Shown here: piece after piece, positions 1 to 5,582 of the stretch
Layout: the number at the start of each line of letters is the position of its first letter
How positions within the stretch are numbered: position 1 is the first letter of the stretch
Origin: Deltaproteobacteria bacterium
Lineage (GTDB): Bacteria > Desulfobacterota > SM23-61
Assembly: GCA_026388915.1 (NCBI GenBank)
Contig: JAPLIW010000743.1
Span: forward strand, 1-8,330
Reading direction: 5' to 3'
DNA length: 8,330 bases
Notes under the pieces: generated by a model
The model's input: the letters and a program-made list of their open reading frames with translations, nothing else
Told to the model about the DNA's origin: nothing
Database searches by the model: none
Position numbers and translations under genes: made by a program

Positions 1-137
1 ATTTCCACGGCCCGCCGGGAGAGGCCGAAAGACGAGGCAAGGGAGTCCCGATCCTGAAGGGAGAGGGTGGACACGGTCTTTTGGTTGGGGGCCAGAACCG
101 GTTTGGCGGATTTCAGGATGTGGTCTTGGAGGGTCAT
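1..137 (-). CDS. N-terminal fragment, possibly ThiF/HesA/MoeB-family adenylyltransferase (partial)
   Basis: An open frame begins with ATG at 137-135 and runs off the left edge, giving 45 residues that start MTLQDHILKSAKPVL. It is the last gene seen on the minus strand after the XRE-cupin regulator. The stretch SLQDRDSLASSFGLSRRAVE resembles, from memory, the helical leader that precedes the Rossmann domain in deltaproteobacterial HesA/MoeB/ThiF-like E1 enzymes, where an FGLS.R.VEI pattern is followed by the adenylation domain. None of the catalytic part (GxGGxG, Arg finger, Zn cysteines) is inside the window, so the family call is weak. There is no convincing ribosome binding site before the ATG because the upstream sequence is the heptamer repeat block, so the gene may be read through from the upstream operon or start elsewhere. 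An E1-type function would fit the MoaD/ThiS-like carrier at 6527-6766. Confidence 0.4.
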   Translation of the reverse strand, partial: MTLQDHILKSAKPVLAPNQKTVSTLSLQDRDSLASSFGLSRRAVE

Positions 138-143
138 AAAACA

Positions 144-287
144 CGTTGCTCGTTACACGTTGCTGGTTACTCGTTGCTGGTCACTCGTTACCGGTTGCTG
201 GTTGCTGGTTTTAGTTTTTAGCGAGCAACGAGTAACCAGTAACGAGCAACGGTCTTTTCTTCAACGAGGAACGAGCAACCAGCAACC
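144..287. repeat. Inverted heptamer array (CGTTGCT / AGCAACG family)
   Basis: Positions 144-206 are nine uninterrupted 7-bp units of consensus [CG]GTT[AG]C[TAC]. After a short AT-rich spacer the opposite-strand version follows: AGCAACG, AGTAACC, AGTAACG and AGCAACG at 224-251, then three more units at 267-287 after a 15-bp gap. The two halves are reverse complements in the same register, so about four heptamers per side can pair into a hairpin of roughly 28 bp with few mismatches. It fills the space between the XRE-cupin stop codon and the ThiF-like start. It might act as a transcript-stabilising or terminating stem-loop on the minus strand, but no U-tract follows it, so it is not a classic intrinsic terminator. 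Confidence 0.85.
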
Positions 288-291
288 GTTT

Positions 292-879
292 TTACTGGGG
301 CGTCCAGATCACCGCCAGGATCCTGGTGGGAATGTCGCGGTGGCACTGGACCTTGTGGGGGATGGTGGAGTCATAGTAGATGCTGTCTCCGGGGTGGAGG
401 ACGTCTTTGTGGCCTCCCAGGATGGCTTCCATCTCCCCTTCGAGGACGAAGATGAATTCCTCCCCGTCATGGGTGGAGAGTTTCTCACTCTTCACCGTGG
501 CCGGCTCCAGGGTAACCAGAAAGGGCTCCATCTGCCGGTCCTTCTTGTCAAAGCCCAGGCTCTCGTAAGCGTATCCGTAGCTCACTCCCTCTTTGGAAGC
601 ATACCGGGAGATGTGCTTCCGTTCGTCCCGGCGCACAATGGCGTAAGATTCCCGGGGCTCTTCCCCGAAGAAAGTTCCCACTCTCACCTCGAGCGCCTTG
701 GCGATCTTGATCAGCGCCCCCAGAGGAGGGGAAATCAAATGGTTTTCCACCTGGGAAAGGAGAGCGGAGGTGTAACCGGTGCGGTTGGCCATGTCCTGCA
801 GGGAGAGACCTTTCTTCTCCCGGAGCTCGCGGACCTTTTCTCCGATTCGCAGGTCTTCGGATCCCTTCTCCTCTTCCAT
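292..879 (-). CDS. XRE-family HTH regulator with C-terminal cupin sensor domain
   Basis: This 195-residue protein is a likely transcription factor. Residues 12-67 form an XRE-type helix-turn-helix (GEKVRELREKKGLSLQDMA, then a second segment LLSQVENHLISPPLGALIKIA). Residues about 117-190 form a cupin_2 barrel with a HDGEEFIFVLEGE motif (H137, E141, G148), then LHPGDSIYYD and H175, the usual cupin metal/ligand positions. Such XRE-cupin proteins commonly bind a small molecule in the cupin and control nearby catabolic genes. The start is ATG at 879: AAGGAG sits 7 nt upstream (892-887), and the family's N-terminus begins there. The frame stays open further upstream, but that part overlaps the gamma subunit gene. 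The gamma stop codon (TAA, 884-886) adjoins this Shine-Dalgarno, so the gene is translationally close to, and almost certainly co-transcribed with, the oxidoreductase operon. Autoregulation and control of that operon by a 2-oxoacid or acyl-CoA signal is an inference. Confidence 0.92.
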   Translation of the reverse strand: MEEEKGSEDLRIGEKVRELREKKGLSLQDMANRTGYTSALLSQVENHLISPPLGALIKIAKALEVRVGTFFGEEPRESYAIVRRDERKHISRYASKEGVSYGYAYESLGFDKKDRQMEPFLVTLEPATVKSEKLSTHDGEEFIFVLEGEMEAILGGHKDVLHPGDSIYYDSTIPHKVQCHRDIPTRILAVIWTPQ

Positions 880-883
880 AGAA

Positions 884-1468
884 TTACTCCTTCCCGGGCT
901 TGGGCTTCCCCGGGTATTTGGAAAGAAGCATCCAGGCGTATTCCGCCCCCTTCCGGATGGCTTCCGTGTTGGCCGGGAGCAGGTGGTGATGACGTTCATC
1001 GAAGATCCGGGGCAGGGCGGAGATCAGCGTATCGAGACTCACGACCCGGGTCTTTTCCACAAAGGCCCCGATGATGATCATGTTGGCCAGTCGGTCATTT
1101 TTCAGCTCCTGGGCGAGATTATTGGCCGGAACTGGAAGGACGTCCAGGTCGTTGCGGAGCACTTCCCTGGGTTCCACCAGGGAGCTGTTCAAGAGGAGAA
1201 AGCCGTGGGGTTTGATGCGGGGGCCGTACTTCAGAAGAGAGGACTTGCTCAGGATGATGCACGACTGAGGGGCGCCCACGACGGGAGACCCGATTTCCTC
1301 GGAGGAGATGACCACGGTGCAGTCCGCCTGCCCCCCCCGTTTTTCCACCCCGTAAATCGGAAGATAGGTAACGTTCAGATTCTCCATAAAGGCGGCCTGG
1401 GCGAGGAGATTCCCGATGACCATGATTCCCTGGCCACCCACTCCTCCCATGATGATTTCCTGATGCAT
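884..1468 (-). CDS. 2-oxoacid:ferredoxin oxidoreductase, gamma subunit
   Basis: This 194-residue protein is the POR gamma-domain (PF01558-type) subunit of a 2-oxoacid:acceptor oxidoreductase. It starts MHQEIIMGGVGGQG; the glycine-rich GGVGGQG at residues 8-14 is the family's signature loop, and EKRGGQADC at 42-50 matches the usual E.RGG segment. Length is normal for a stand-alone gamma subunit. In the family this subunit helps bind CoA and completes the active site with alpha and beta. The start at 1468 is chosen because the conserved domain begins at once and GGAG lies 5 nt upstream; the frame stays open to 1564, but that extension is only heptamer-repeat sequence. The gene lies 105 bp after the beta gene, the widest gap in the operon, and that gap holds an inverted repeat. 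The coding strand has a G8 run inside the RGG motif (1331-1338). Substrate cannot be read from this subunit. Confidence 0.93.
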   Translation of the reverse strand: MHQEIIMGGVGGQGIMVIGNLLAQAAFMENLNVTYLPIYGVEKRGGQADCTVVISSEEIGSPVVGAPQSCIILSKSSLLKYGPRIKPHGFLLLNSSLVEPREVLRNDLDVLPVPANNLAQELKNDRLANMIIIGAFVEKTRVVSLDTLISALPRIFDERHHHLLPANTEAIRKGAEYAWMLLSKYPGKPKPGKE

Positions 1469-1484
1469 ATACGCTCCGCTTACA

Positions 1485-1574
1485 AATTCGGAATTCGGAA
1501 TGGGTCGTGCGGAATGAAAAACGAAAGAAGATAAAAGGTCAATTCCGAATTCCGCATTCCCCATTCCGCATTTT
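1485..1574. repeat. Inverted heptamer array inside the oxidoreductase operon (GGAATTC/GGAATGC family)
   Basis: Units AATTCGG, AATTCGG and AATGGGT, then a degenerate unit and AATG, occupy 1485-1516. Reverse-complement units AATTCCG, AATTCCG, CATTCCC and CATTCCG lie at 1541-1568. The facing arrays can fold into a long imperfect stem with a loop of about 25 nt rich in A and G. The element fills almost the whole gap between the beta stop codon (1574-1576) and the gamma Shine-Dalgarno, so it must be carried in the polycistronic mRNA. An effect on mRNA processing or subunit stoichiometry is possible but is inference. Confidence 0.85.
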
Positions 1575-2326
1575 TAGAATTGGTCGCTCCCTTTCCGCTC
1601 CTTGAAGACTCCCAGGGGGAAATAGGGGATGAGTTCCTTTTCCACCCGCTCGTTGGCCTTGATGGGATTCAAGCCCCAGTTGGTGGGGCAAGCGGAAAGC
1701 AGTTCCACAAAGGTAAAGCCCATATCGTTCATCTGCATTTCAAAGGCCTGGCGCACGGCCTTCTTGGCCTTCATCAGGTTGGCCGGGGTATTCAAAGCCA
1801 CCCGGGCGGAGAAAGCGGTTCCCTCGAGGGTGGCCAGTATTTCGGCCATCCGGATGGGATACCCATCCTGATTGAAATCCCGCCCGTAGGGTGAAGTGGT
1901 GGTCTGCTGGCCCAGAAGGGTGGTGGGGGCCATCTGGCCCCCGGTCATTCCGTAGACCGTGTTGTTTACGAAGATAACCGTGATGTTCTCACCCCGGTTG
2001 GCGGTGTGCACGATTTCCGACATGCCGATGGAAGCCAGGTCTCCGTCTCCCTGATAGGTGAAGACGATCCGGTCGGATAGCGCCCGCTTCAGTCCGGTGG
2101 CCACCGCCGGAGCCCTCCCGTGGGGAGCTTCGGCCGTGTCGATGTCAAAGTACTCGTACACGAATACCGCGCAGCCCACCCCGGCAATTCCGATGGTCCG
2201 CTCGCGCAGATGATAGTGGTCGATGGCTTCGGCCACTAGGCGGTGAATCGTGCCGTGATGGCATCCCGGGCAAAAATGGAAGGGAATGTCCCTCAGGGAT
2301 GCAGGCCTTTTAAAAACTTGTTTCAT
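1574..2326 (-). CDS. 2-oxoacid:ferredoxin oxidoreductase, beta subunit (TPP-binding)
   Basis: With an ATG start at 2326 this is a 250-residue thiamine-diphosphate-binding subunit. Visible signatures are CPGC at residues 19-22 (HFCPGCHHG), an AGVGC segment ending at C52, the TPP/Mg motif GDGD at 93-96 followed by N121/N122, and YGMTGGQ at 125-131. These are typical of the beta subunit of Vor/Kor-type enzymes, which decarboxylate the 2-oxoacid on TPP and pass electrons to Fe-S clusters. The ATG is preferred because homologues, as I recall them, begin just before the K.VF.RP segment. An in-frame TTG at 2380 would add 18 residues and overlap the alpha stop codon as TTGA, which allows translational coupling and is a real alternative. 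It lies directly after alpha and 105 bp before gamma on the same transcript. The Vor versus Kor substrate assignment rests on the alpha subunit. Confidence 0.94.
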   Translation of the reverse strand: MKQVFKRPASLRDIPFHFCPGCHHGTIHRLVAEAIDHYHLRERTIGIAGVGCAVFVYEYFDIDTAEAPHGRAPAVATGLKRALSDRIVFTYQGDGDLASIGMSEIVHTANRGENITVIFVNNTVYGMTGGQMAPTTLLGQQTTTSPYGRDFNQDGYPIRMAEILATLEGTAFSARVALNTPANLMKAKKAVRQAFEMQMNDMGFTFVELLSACPTNWGLNPIKANERVEKELIPYFPLGVFKERKGSDQF

Positions 2327-2376
2327 GTCAGAATCCCGATGCCTTTCGAAAAAATTTTCCCCCTCGAAGTAAGGAT

Positions 2377-3423
2377 TCAATAGACCTTCTTGATGGCTTC
2401 GAACACCTCTTCGGGATCGGGGGGAGAACCCGGGGGATGGCCGTAAAAATGCACATCCGCATCGCGGGCCACGGAGAGCTTCACATCCTCCACCATCTGG
2501 CCGGTGTTCATCTCGACGGAAATAAACTTTTTCACCCGCCGGGAGAGGTCCAGAAGAGCCTGGTCCGGGAAGGGATAGAGGGTGATCGGCCGGAAAAGGC
2601 CGACTTTGAGTCCCTGGGCCCGGGCGATCTGGATCGCGGTCTTGGCCACCCGGGCCGAGGTCCCGAAAGCCGCGACCATCATCTGGGCGTCTTCTGCCCG
2701 GGAGATCTCGTAACGAATCTCTTTTTTCATGCTCTGGTATTTTTCAAAGAGCTTCCAGTTGTGCTTTTCCATCTCTCCTTCTTTGAGGTAGAGGGACTTG
2801 ATCAGGTTGGGTTTTCTCCCCGAGGCCCCGGTCAGGATCCAGTCCTTGGGGGGAAGCTCCATGGGCCGGTAAGGCCGGTCTTCCAGGGTCTCATTCATCT
2901 GTCCCAGGACGGCGTCGGCCAGGATCACCAGCGGATTGCGGTAGAGATCGGCCAGGTCAAAGGCCAGCATGGCCAGGTCATGCATTTCCTGCACCGAGTG
3001 GGGGGCCAGCACAATGGTCCGGTAATCGCCGTGTCCCCCGCCCCGGGTGGCCTGGAAATAGTCCCCCTGGGAAGCGGAGATTCCGCCGAGGCCCGGGCCG
3101 CTCCGGGTCACGTTCACGATCACGGCGGGAAGCTCGCTGCCCGCCAGGTAGGAGATCCCTTCCTGCATGAGCGAGACCCCGGGGCTGGAAGAAGAGGTCA
3201 TGGCCCGCGCCCCGCCGGCGGATGCCCCCAGGATCATATTGATGGAGGCCACTTCGCTTTCGGCCTGGAGGAAACATCCCTCCACCTTGGACATGTGCCT
3301 GGAAAAATATTCGGGAATATCGTTTTGGGGGGTGATGGGGTAGCCGAAATAGTACCGGCACCCGGCTTTGATCGCCCCATAGGCTAAAGCTTCATTACCT
3401 TTCATGAACAGACGCTTTTCCAC
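2377..3423 (-). CDS. vorB: 2-oxoacid:ferredoxin oxidoreductase, alpha subunit (VorB type)
   Basis: This 348-residue protein is the alpha subunit of a four-subunit 2-oxoacid:ferredoxin oxidoreductase. It shows the family pattern: MKGNEALAYGAI near the N-terminus, YFGYPITPQNDIPEY at residues 25-39, QAESEVASINM at 53-63, MTSSSSPGVSLMQEGISY at 75-92 and ATRGGGHGDY at 125-134. The pyrimidine-binding and transketolase-C-like domains are both present, ending in FEAIKKVY. The overall pattern is what public annotation calls VorB (3-methyl-2-oxobutanoate dehydrogenase subunit), so branched-chain 2-oxoacids are the first guess. 2-oxoglutarate (Kor) or other 2-oxoacids remain possible. The start is taken as GTG at 3423 (VEKRLFMKGNEA), just after the ferredoxin stop with GGGAG 3 nt upstream; ATG at 3405 (MKGNEA) is the alternative. 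An upstream in-frame ATG at 3456 would overlap the ferredoxin gene and adds non-conserved residues. Confidence 0.93.
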   Translation of the reverse strand: MEKRLFMKGNEALAYGAIKAGCRYYFGYPITPQNDIPEYFSRHMSKVEGCFLQAESEVASINMILGASAGGARAMTSSSSPGVSLMQEGISYLAGSELPAVIVNVTRSGPGLGGISASQGDYFQATRGGGHGDYRTIVLAPHSVQEMHDLAMLAFDLADLYRNPLVILADAVLGQMNETLEDRPYRPMELPPKDWILTGASGRKPNLIKSLYLKEGEMEKHNWKLFEKYQSMKKEIRYEISRAEDAQMMVAAFGTSARVAKTAIQIARAQGLKVGLFRPITLYPFPDQALLDLSRRVKKFISVEMNTGQMVEDVKLSVARDADVHFYGHPPGSPPDPEEVFEAIKKVY

Positions 3424-3430
3424 CGACTCC

Positions 3431-3634
3431 CTACCTCCAGACTTCAATCGCCACATCCGGACAGATCTCGGCGCAGAGGGCGCAACCCGTGCATTCGCCC
3501 TCCGAACTTTGCTCCGCGGGATAGAACCCCTGACTGTTGGGGCCGGGACTGAAGATGATCAGCTTTTTTGGACAGACAGAAATGCACAGCCCACAAGCCT
3601 TGCACCGCTCGCGGTTCACCTCAATTTTTCCCAT
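3431..3634 (-). CDS. 2-oxoacid:ferredoxin oxidoreductase, delta subunit (2x[4Fe-4S] ferredoxin)
   Basis: This is a 67-residue ferredoxin-like subunit with two complete [4Fe-4S] motifs: C11, C14, C17 and C21 followed by Pro, and C48, C51, C54 and C58 followed by Pro. The insert between the motifs (GPNSQGFYPAEQ) is typical of KorD/VorD/PorD-type delta subunits. The protein carries electrons from the TPP site of the beta subunit to soluble ferredoxin. It is the first gene of the operon; its stop codon lies 7 nt before the proposed alpha start, so the two are translated together. GGAG stands 11 nt before the ATG, a rather long spacing. Gene order delta-alpha-beta-gamma matches many deltaproteobacterial and archaeal Vor/Kor operons. 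Confidence 0.95.
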   Translation of the reverse strand: MGKIEVNRERCKACGLCISVCPKKLIIFSPGPNSQGFYPAEQSSEGECTGCALCAEICPDVAIEVWR

Positions 3635-3793
3635 TTTTCATGAACTCCAGGTTGACCTGAATTGGAAGAGAGGGGTTGGGGCGGTTCCGGAGAAAAGGCC
3701 GGCGACTCAAAGCTCCCATCCCATAACCTGTTTCCACACTCTGTAAAATTAACACAGGAAATGTTGCTTGGGCAAGAGGAAAGTAGGACGACC

Positions 3794-3828
3794 TGAATGC
3801 GAAATGCGGAATTCGGAATGCGGAATGC
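3794..3828. repeat. Heptamer array (GGAATGC family), five units
   Basis: Five contiguous 7-bp units occur in strict register: TGAATGC, GAAATGC, GGAATTC, GGAATGC and GGAATGC. This is the same family as the arrays at 1485-1574 and 6771-6791, but here only one orientation is present and no facing array was found nearby. Confidence 0.85.
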
Positions 3829-3838
3829 AAAGAAAAAA

Positions 3839-3904
3839 GACACGGCGACACGCAAACAGGTTGGCGGGTCGAAAGCACTGATGATTTATCCGCGTCTCCG
3901 CGTC
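3839..3904. repeat. Imperfect inverted octamer repeat (GACACGGC / CCGCGTCT)
   Basis: The 8-bp repeat GACACGGC-GACACG at 3839-3852 faces CGCGTCTC-CGCGTC at 3891-3904. The two 14-bp arms are complementary at 11 of 14 positions across a 38-bp loop. Its period of 8 rather than 7 sets it apart from the heptamer families, although it shares the same intergenic setting. Confidence 0.5.
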
Positions 3905-3930
3905 TATTCCTTCCGCGTTCGTTTGGGCTC

Positions 3931-3959
3931 TTGTGATTTTGAAGGAATTGGTGTTTAAT
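3931..3959 (+). promoter_or_regulatory. Candidate sigma-70 promoter for the YciO/Sua5 gene
   Basis: TTGTGA (3931-3936, 4 of 6 to the -35 consensus) is separated by exactly 17 bp from TTTAAT (3954-3959, 5 of 6 to the -10). The predicted start near 3966 leaves a leader of about 33 nt with a strong AGGAGG before the ATG at 3999. It also argues against the longer in-frame start at 3933. Confidence 0.5.
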
Positions 3960-3998
3960 TTAGGCCTCTACCGGGGAAAAGTGGGAAAGGAGGGGGCT

Positions 3999-4607
3999 AT
4001 GTTGATCCGGATCAATGCTCAAAATCCGCAACCCCGCCTCATCCGCCGGGTGGTGGAGGTCCTGGGAGACGGCGGGATCATCGCTTATCCGACGGATACG
4101 GTCTACGGGTTCGGCTGTTCACTTTACCAAAAGAAGGCCATCGAGCGCATCTATCTCATCAAGAGAAGCGAGAAAAATCGCCCCTTCAGCTTCATCTGCG
4201 CCGACCTGAAAGACATCAGCCTGTACTGCCAGGTGACGAATTACGCCTACAAGATCATGAAGCGCCTTCTTCCCGGGCCCTACACCTTCGTGCTGGAAGG
4301 AACCCGGCTGGTCCCCAAAATCATGCTGACCAAGCGGAAGACCGCCGGCATCCGGGTGCCCAATAACCCCATCTGCCTGGCCCTGGTAAAGGAACTGGGG
4401 CATCCGATCATCACCACTAGCGCCAAGCTTCCCGACGGAGAGGTGCTCTACGACCCGGCGGACATCGACCGGCATCTGGGAAAATCCCTCGACCTGGTGA
4501 TCGACGGGGGGATGCTGGTCTCCGAGCCGTCCAGCGTCATCGACCTGACCGGGGACACCCCCAAGGTCCTGCGCAAGGGGAAGGGGGATGTGAGTTTTTT
4601 TGAATAA
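3999..4607 (+). CDS. YrdC/Sua5/YciO-family protein (L-threonylcarbamoyladenylate synthase-like)
   Basis: This is a 202-residue YrdC-fold protein. Members of the family either make threonylcarbamoyl-AMP for tRNA t6A37 (TsaC/Sua5) or belong to the poorly characterised YciO group. The N-terminal NPQPRLIRRVVEVL, the motif YPTDTVYGFGC at 30-40, AIERIYLIKRSEKNRPFS at 47-64, LPGPYTFVLEG at 91-101, RKTAGIRVPNNPI at 113-125, HPIITTSAKLP at 135-145 and the ending TPKVLRKGKGDV match E. coli YciO (about 206 aa) more closely than TsaC. There is no C-terminal Sua5 extension. The ATG at 3999 is chosen because AGGAGG precedes it by about 8 nt and the family begins here; the frame is open back to 3933, but that stretch overlaps the candidate promoter. 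It is transcribed alone, divergent from the oxidoreductase operon. The exact biochemical role (t6A synthesis or a YciO-specific activity) cannot be settled from sequence. Confidence 0.93.
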   Translation: MLIRINAQNPQPRLIRRVVEVLGDGGIIAYPTDTVYGFGCSLYQKKAIERIYLIKRSEKNRPFSFICADLKDISLYCQVTNYAYKIMKRLLPGPYTFVLEGTRLVPKIMLTKRKTAGIRVPNNPICLALVKELGHPIITTSAKLPDGEVLYDPADIDRHLGKSLDLVIDGGMLVSEPSSVIDLTGDTPKVLRKGKGDVSFFE

Positions 4608-4650
4608 AGAGCCCAGGGGGGAGGGCGCAAGGTAGGAGATAAAAGCCAGG

Positions 4651-4716
4651 TTCGAGGAACGAGCAAACAATGATCAATGGTCAATGGTCAATGATCAATG
4701 GCCAATGCCCAATGAA
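4651..4716. repeat. Heptamer array (CAATGGT family) preceded by CGAGCAA-type fragment
   Basis: Seven consecutive 7-bp units fill 4668-4716: CAATGAT, CAATGGT, CAATGGT, CAATGAT, CAATGGC, CAATGCC and CAATGAA. Just before them, 4651-4667 carries a fragment of the AGGAACG/AGCAACG family seen at 224-287, so two heptamer families touch here. A few further degenerate units (CAATGAA, CCGTTAA, CCGTAAC) trail to about 4744. It lies in the 175-bp gap between the convergent YciO and PHP genes, where I see no clear terminator. Confidence 0.85.
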
Positions 4717-4782
4717 AATGGTCCAATGAACCGTTAACCGTAACCACCGATCCATCACGAAAGACGGACAACGGAAGCGCTT

Positions 4783-5355
4783 CTATCTTAATCCGATCTT
4801 GAAATTTCCGTCCTTGATGGCTCGGAGGATGGAATCCCGGTCCCGCTGGCTCTGGACCTCGACCCAGGCCCAGCCGCACATGTCGAAAGTATGGGAGTCG
4901 TCGGAGGCGATTTTGGGCAGGGGGATTTCGGGAGTGTCGTACATCTTGGTATAAACCCCCTTATCGGTGACCTCCAAGCAATGCATTCCCATGTCCCGGG
5001 AGATCACTTGGATCTGCCGGTTGACCTCGGCGATGGAGAGACGGTACTGGTTGGGGTGGTTGAAGATCAGGAGCGTTTCCTTGTTTCCCAGAATCTTCCC
5101 GATATGCTGGAAACGAAAGGGCGGGTACTCCAGTTCGATTCCTTTGAAAACGATCAGATCCCCGTTGTTCTCCGGAATGCTCTCCCAGTACTGTGGTTTA
5201 ATCAGGTAATCGTGATCGGTGATGGCCACGAAGTCATAACCCAGATCCAGGTAGGCTTTCACCATTTCCGCCGGGGAATGGGCTCCGTCGGAAAAACTGG
5301 TGTGTACGTGAAGACTCCCTTTCAAATGAGGCATGTCGATATTCCCTTTCCCCAT
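4783..5355 (-). CDS. PHP-domain protein, putative metal-dependent phosphoesterase
   Basis: This 190-residue protein is almost entirely a PHP domain. Metal-ligand motifs appear in order: HVHTSFSDG (H16, H18, D23), TDHD (D47, H48), GIELEY (E74), FNHPNQYR (H100), E128 and SDDSHT (D152, D153, H155). All expected trinuclear-site positions therefore look intact. Stand-alone PHP proteins hydrolyse phosphate esters such as nucleotides or histidinol phosphate; the substrate here is unknown. The start at 5355 has only a weak Shine-Dalgarno (TAGAG region); ATG at 5334 (MPHLKGSLHVH), with AAAGGG upstream, is a good alternative and would remove seven non-conserved residues. It lies 227 bp downstream of the NuoE-like gene on the same strand, so co-transcription is possible but not shown. 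PHP genes accompany NuoE/HydC-type genes in some [FeFe]-hydrogenase clusters, which I recall but cannot verify here. Confidence 0.9.
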   Translation of the reverse strand: MGKGNIDMPHLKGSLHVHTSFSDGAHSPAEMVKAYLDLGYDFVAITDHDYLIKPQYWESIPENNGDLIVFKGIELEYPPFRFQHIGKILGNKETLLIFNHPNQYRLSIAEVNRQIQVISRDMGMHCLEVTDKGVYTKMYDTPEIPLPKIASDDSHTFDMCGWAWVEVQSQRDRDSILRAIKDGNFKIGLR

Positions 5356-5582
5356 TCAAACTCTACCCAAGGGCGGTGAATTTCGTCAATCTTTTTTTGG
5401 GGATCCTTCATCGGGCCAACCTTGTTTGGGTCCCGATCGGGTCAAGAATTGATCGACCGGATAGGAATCGGGGCGGGTCGACAACCGTCCCGACTGTCGG
5501 CTGGGAAGAGAACTTGCCCTCTTTAACAGGCAAGCCCTCGGAAACTCATAGGGTAGGGATCCGCTTCAGGCGGCAAAGGCCT
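5356..5582. other. Intergenic region between NuoE-like and PHP genes with small palindromes
   Basis: No gene is visible. It contains a 10-bp palindrome CCCGATCGGG (5432-5441), a short dyad CCGACTGTCGG (5490-5500), a 6-bp stem with a 10-nt loop (5513-5518 with 5529-5534) and a 4-bp GC stem just past the NuoE-like stop (5561-5573). None is followed by a T-tract in the direction of transcription, so I do not call a terminator. Heptamer repeats, common in the other spacers, are absent here. Confidence 0.3.

Larger units (their letters stand above)
3635..3930. other. Intergenic region between the divergent oxidoreductase and YciO genes
   Basis: This spacer must hold the oxidoreductase operon promoter, reading leftward. 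I see no strong sigma-70 pair for that direction; the best weak candidate on the minus strand is TTTACA followed 16 nt later by TATGGG, within about 3722-3749. A loose inverted repeat, CCTGTTT at 3727-3733 facing AACACAGG at 3751-3758, lies there and could be an operator for the XRE-cupin protein. The right part holds the heptamer array and an imperfect octamer inverted repeat, listed separately. No gene is evident. Confidence 0.35.

Noticed and set aside
144..287. Possible CRISPR array
   Set aside because: Units are 7 bp, directly adjacent and degenerate, with no unique spacers; this is a tandem repeat, not CRISPR.
67..1074. A 335-residue open frame on the plus strand
   Set aside because: It crosses the heptamer repeats and lies antisense to the regulator and gamma genes, with no family resemblance.
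2437..3387. A 316-residue open frame on the plus strand
   Set aside because: It is antisense to the well-supported alpha subunit and shows no recognisable domain; it is a shadow of GC-rich third codon positions.
3933..3998. Longer N-terminus for the YciO-like protein
   Set aside because: The extension overlaps the best promoter candidate and lacks an RBS, whereas the internal ATG at 3999 has AGGAGG and matches family length.
4119..4670. A 183-residue open frame on the minus strand opposite the YciO-like gene
   Set aside because: The plus-strand protein has conserved YrdC/YciO motifs, a promoter and an RBS; the antisense frame has none.
5513..5534. Terminator downstream of the NuoE-like gene
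   Set aside because: The stem is only 6 bp with a 10-nt loop and no T-run follows on the minus strand.
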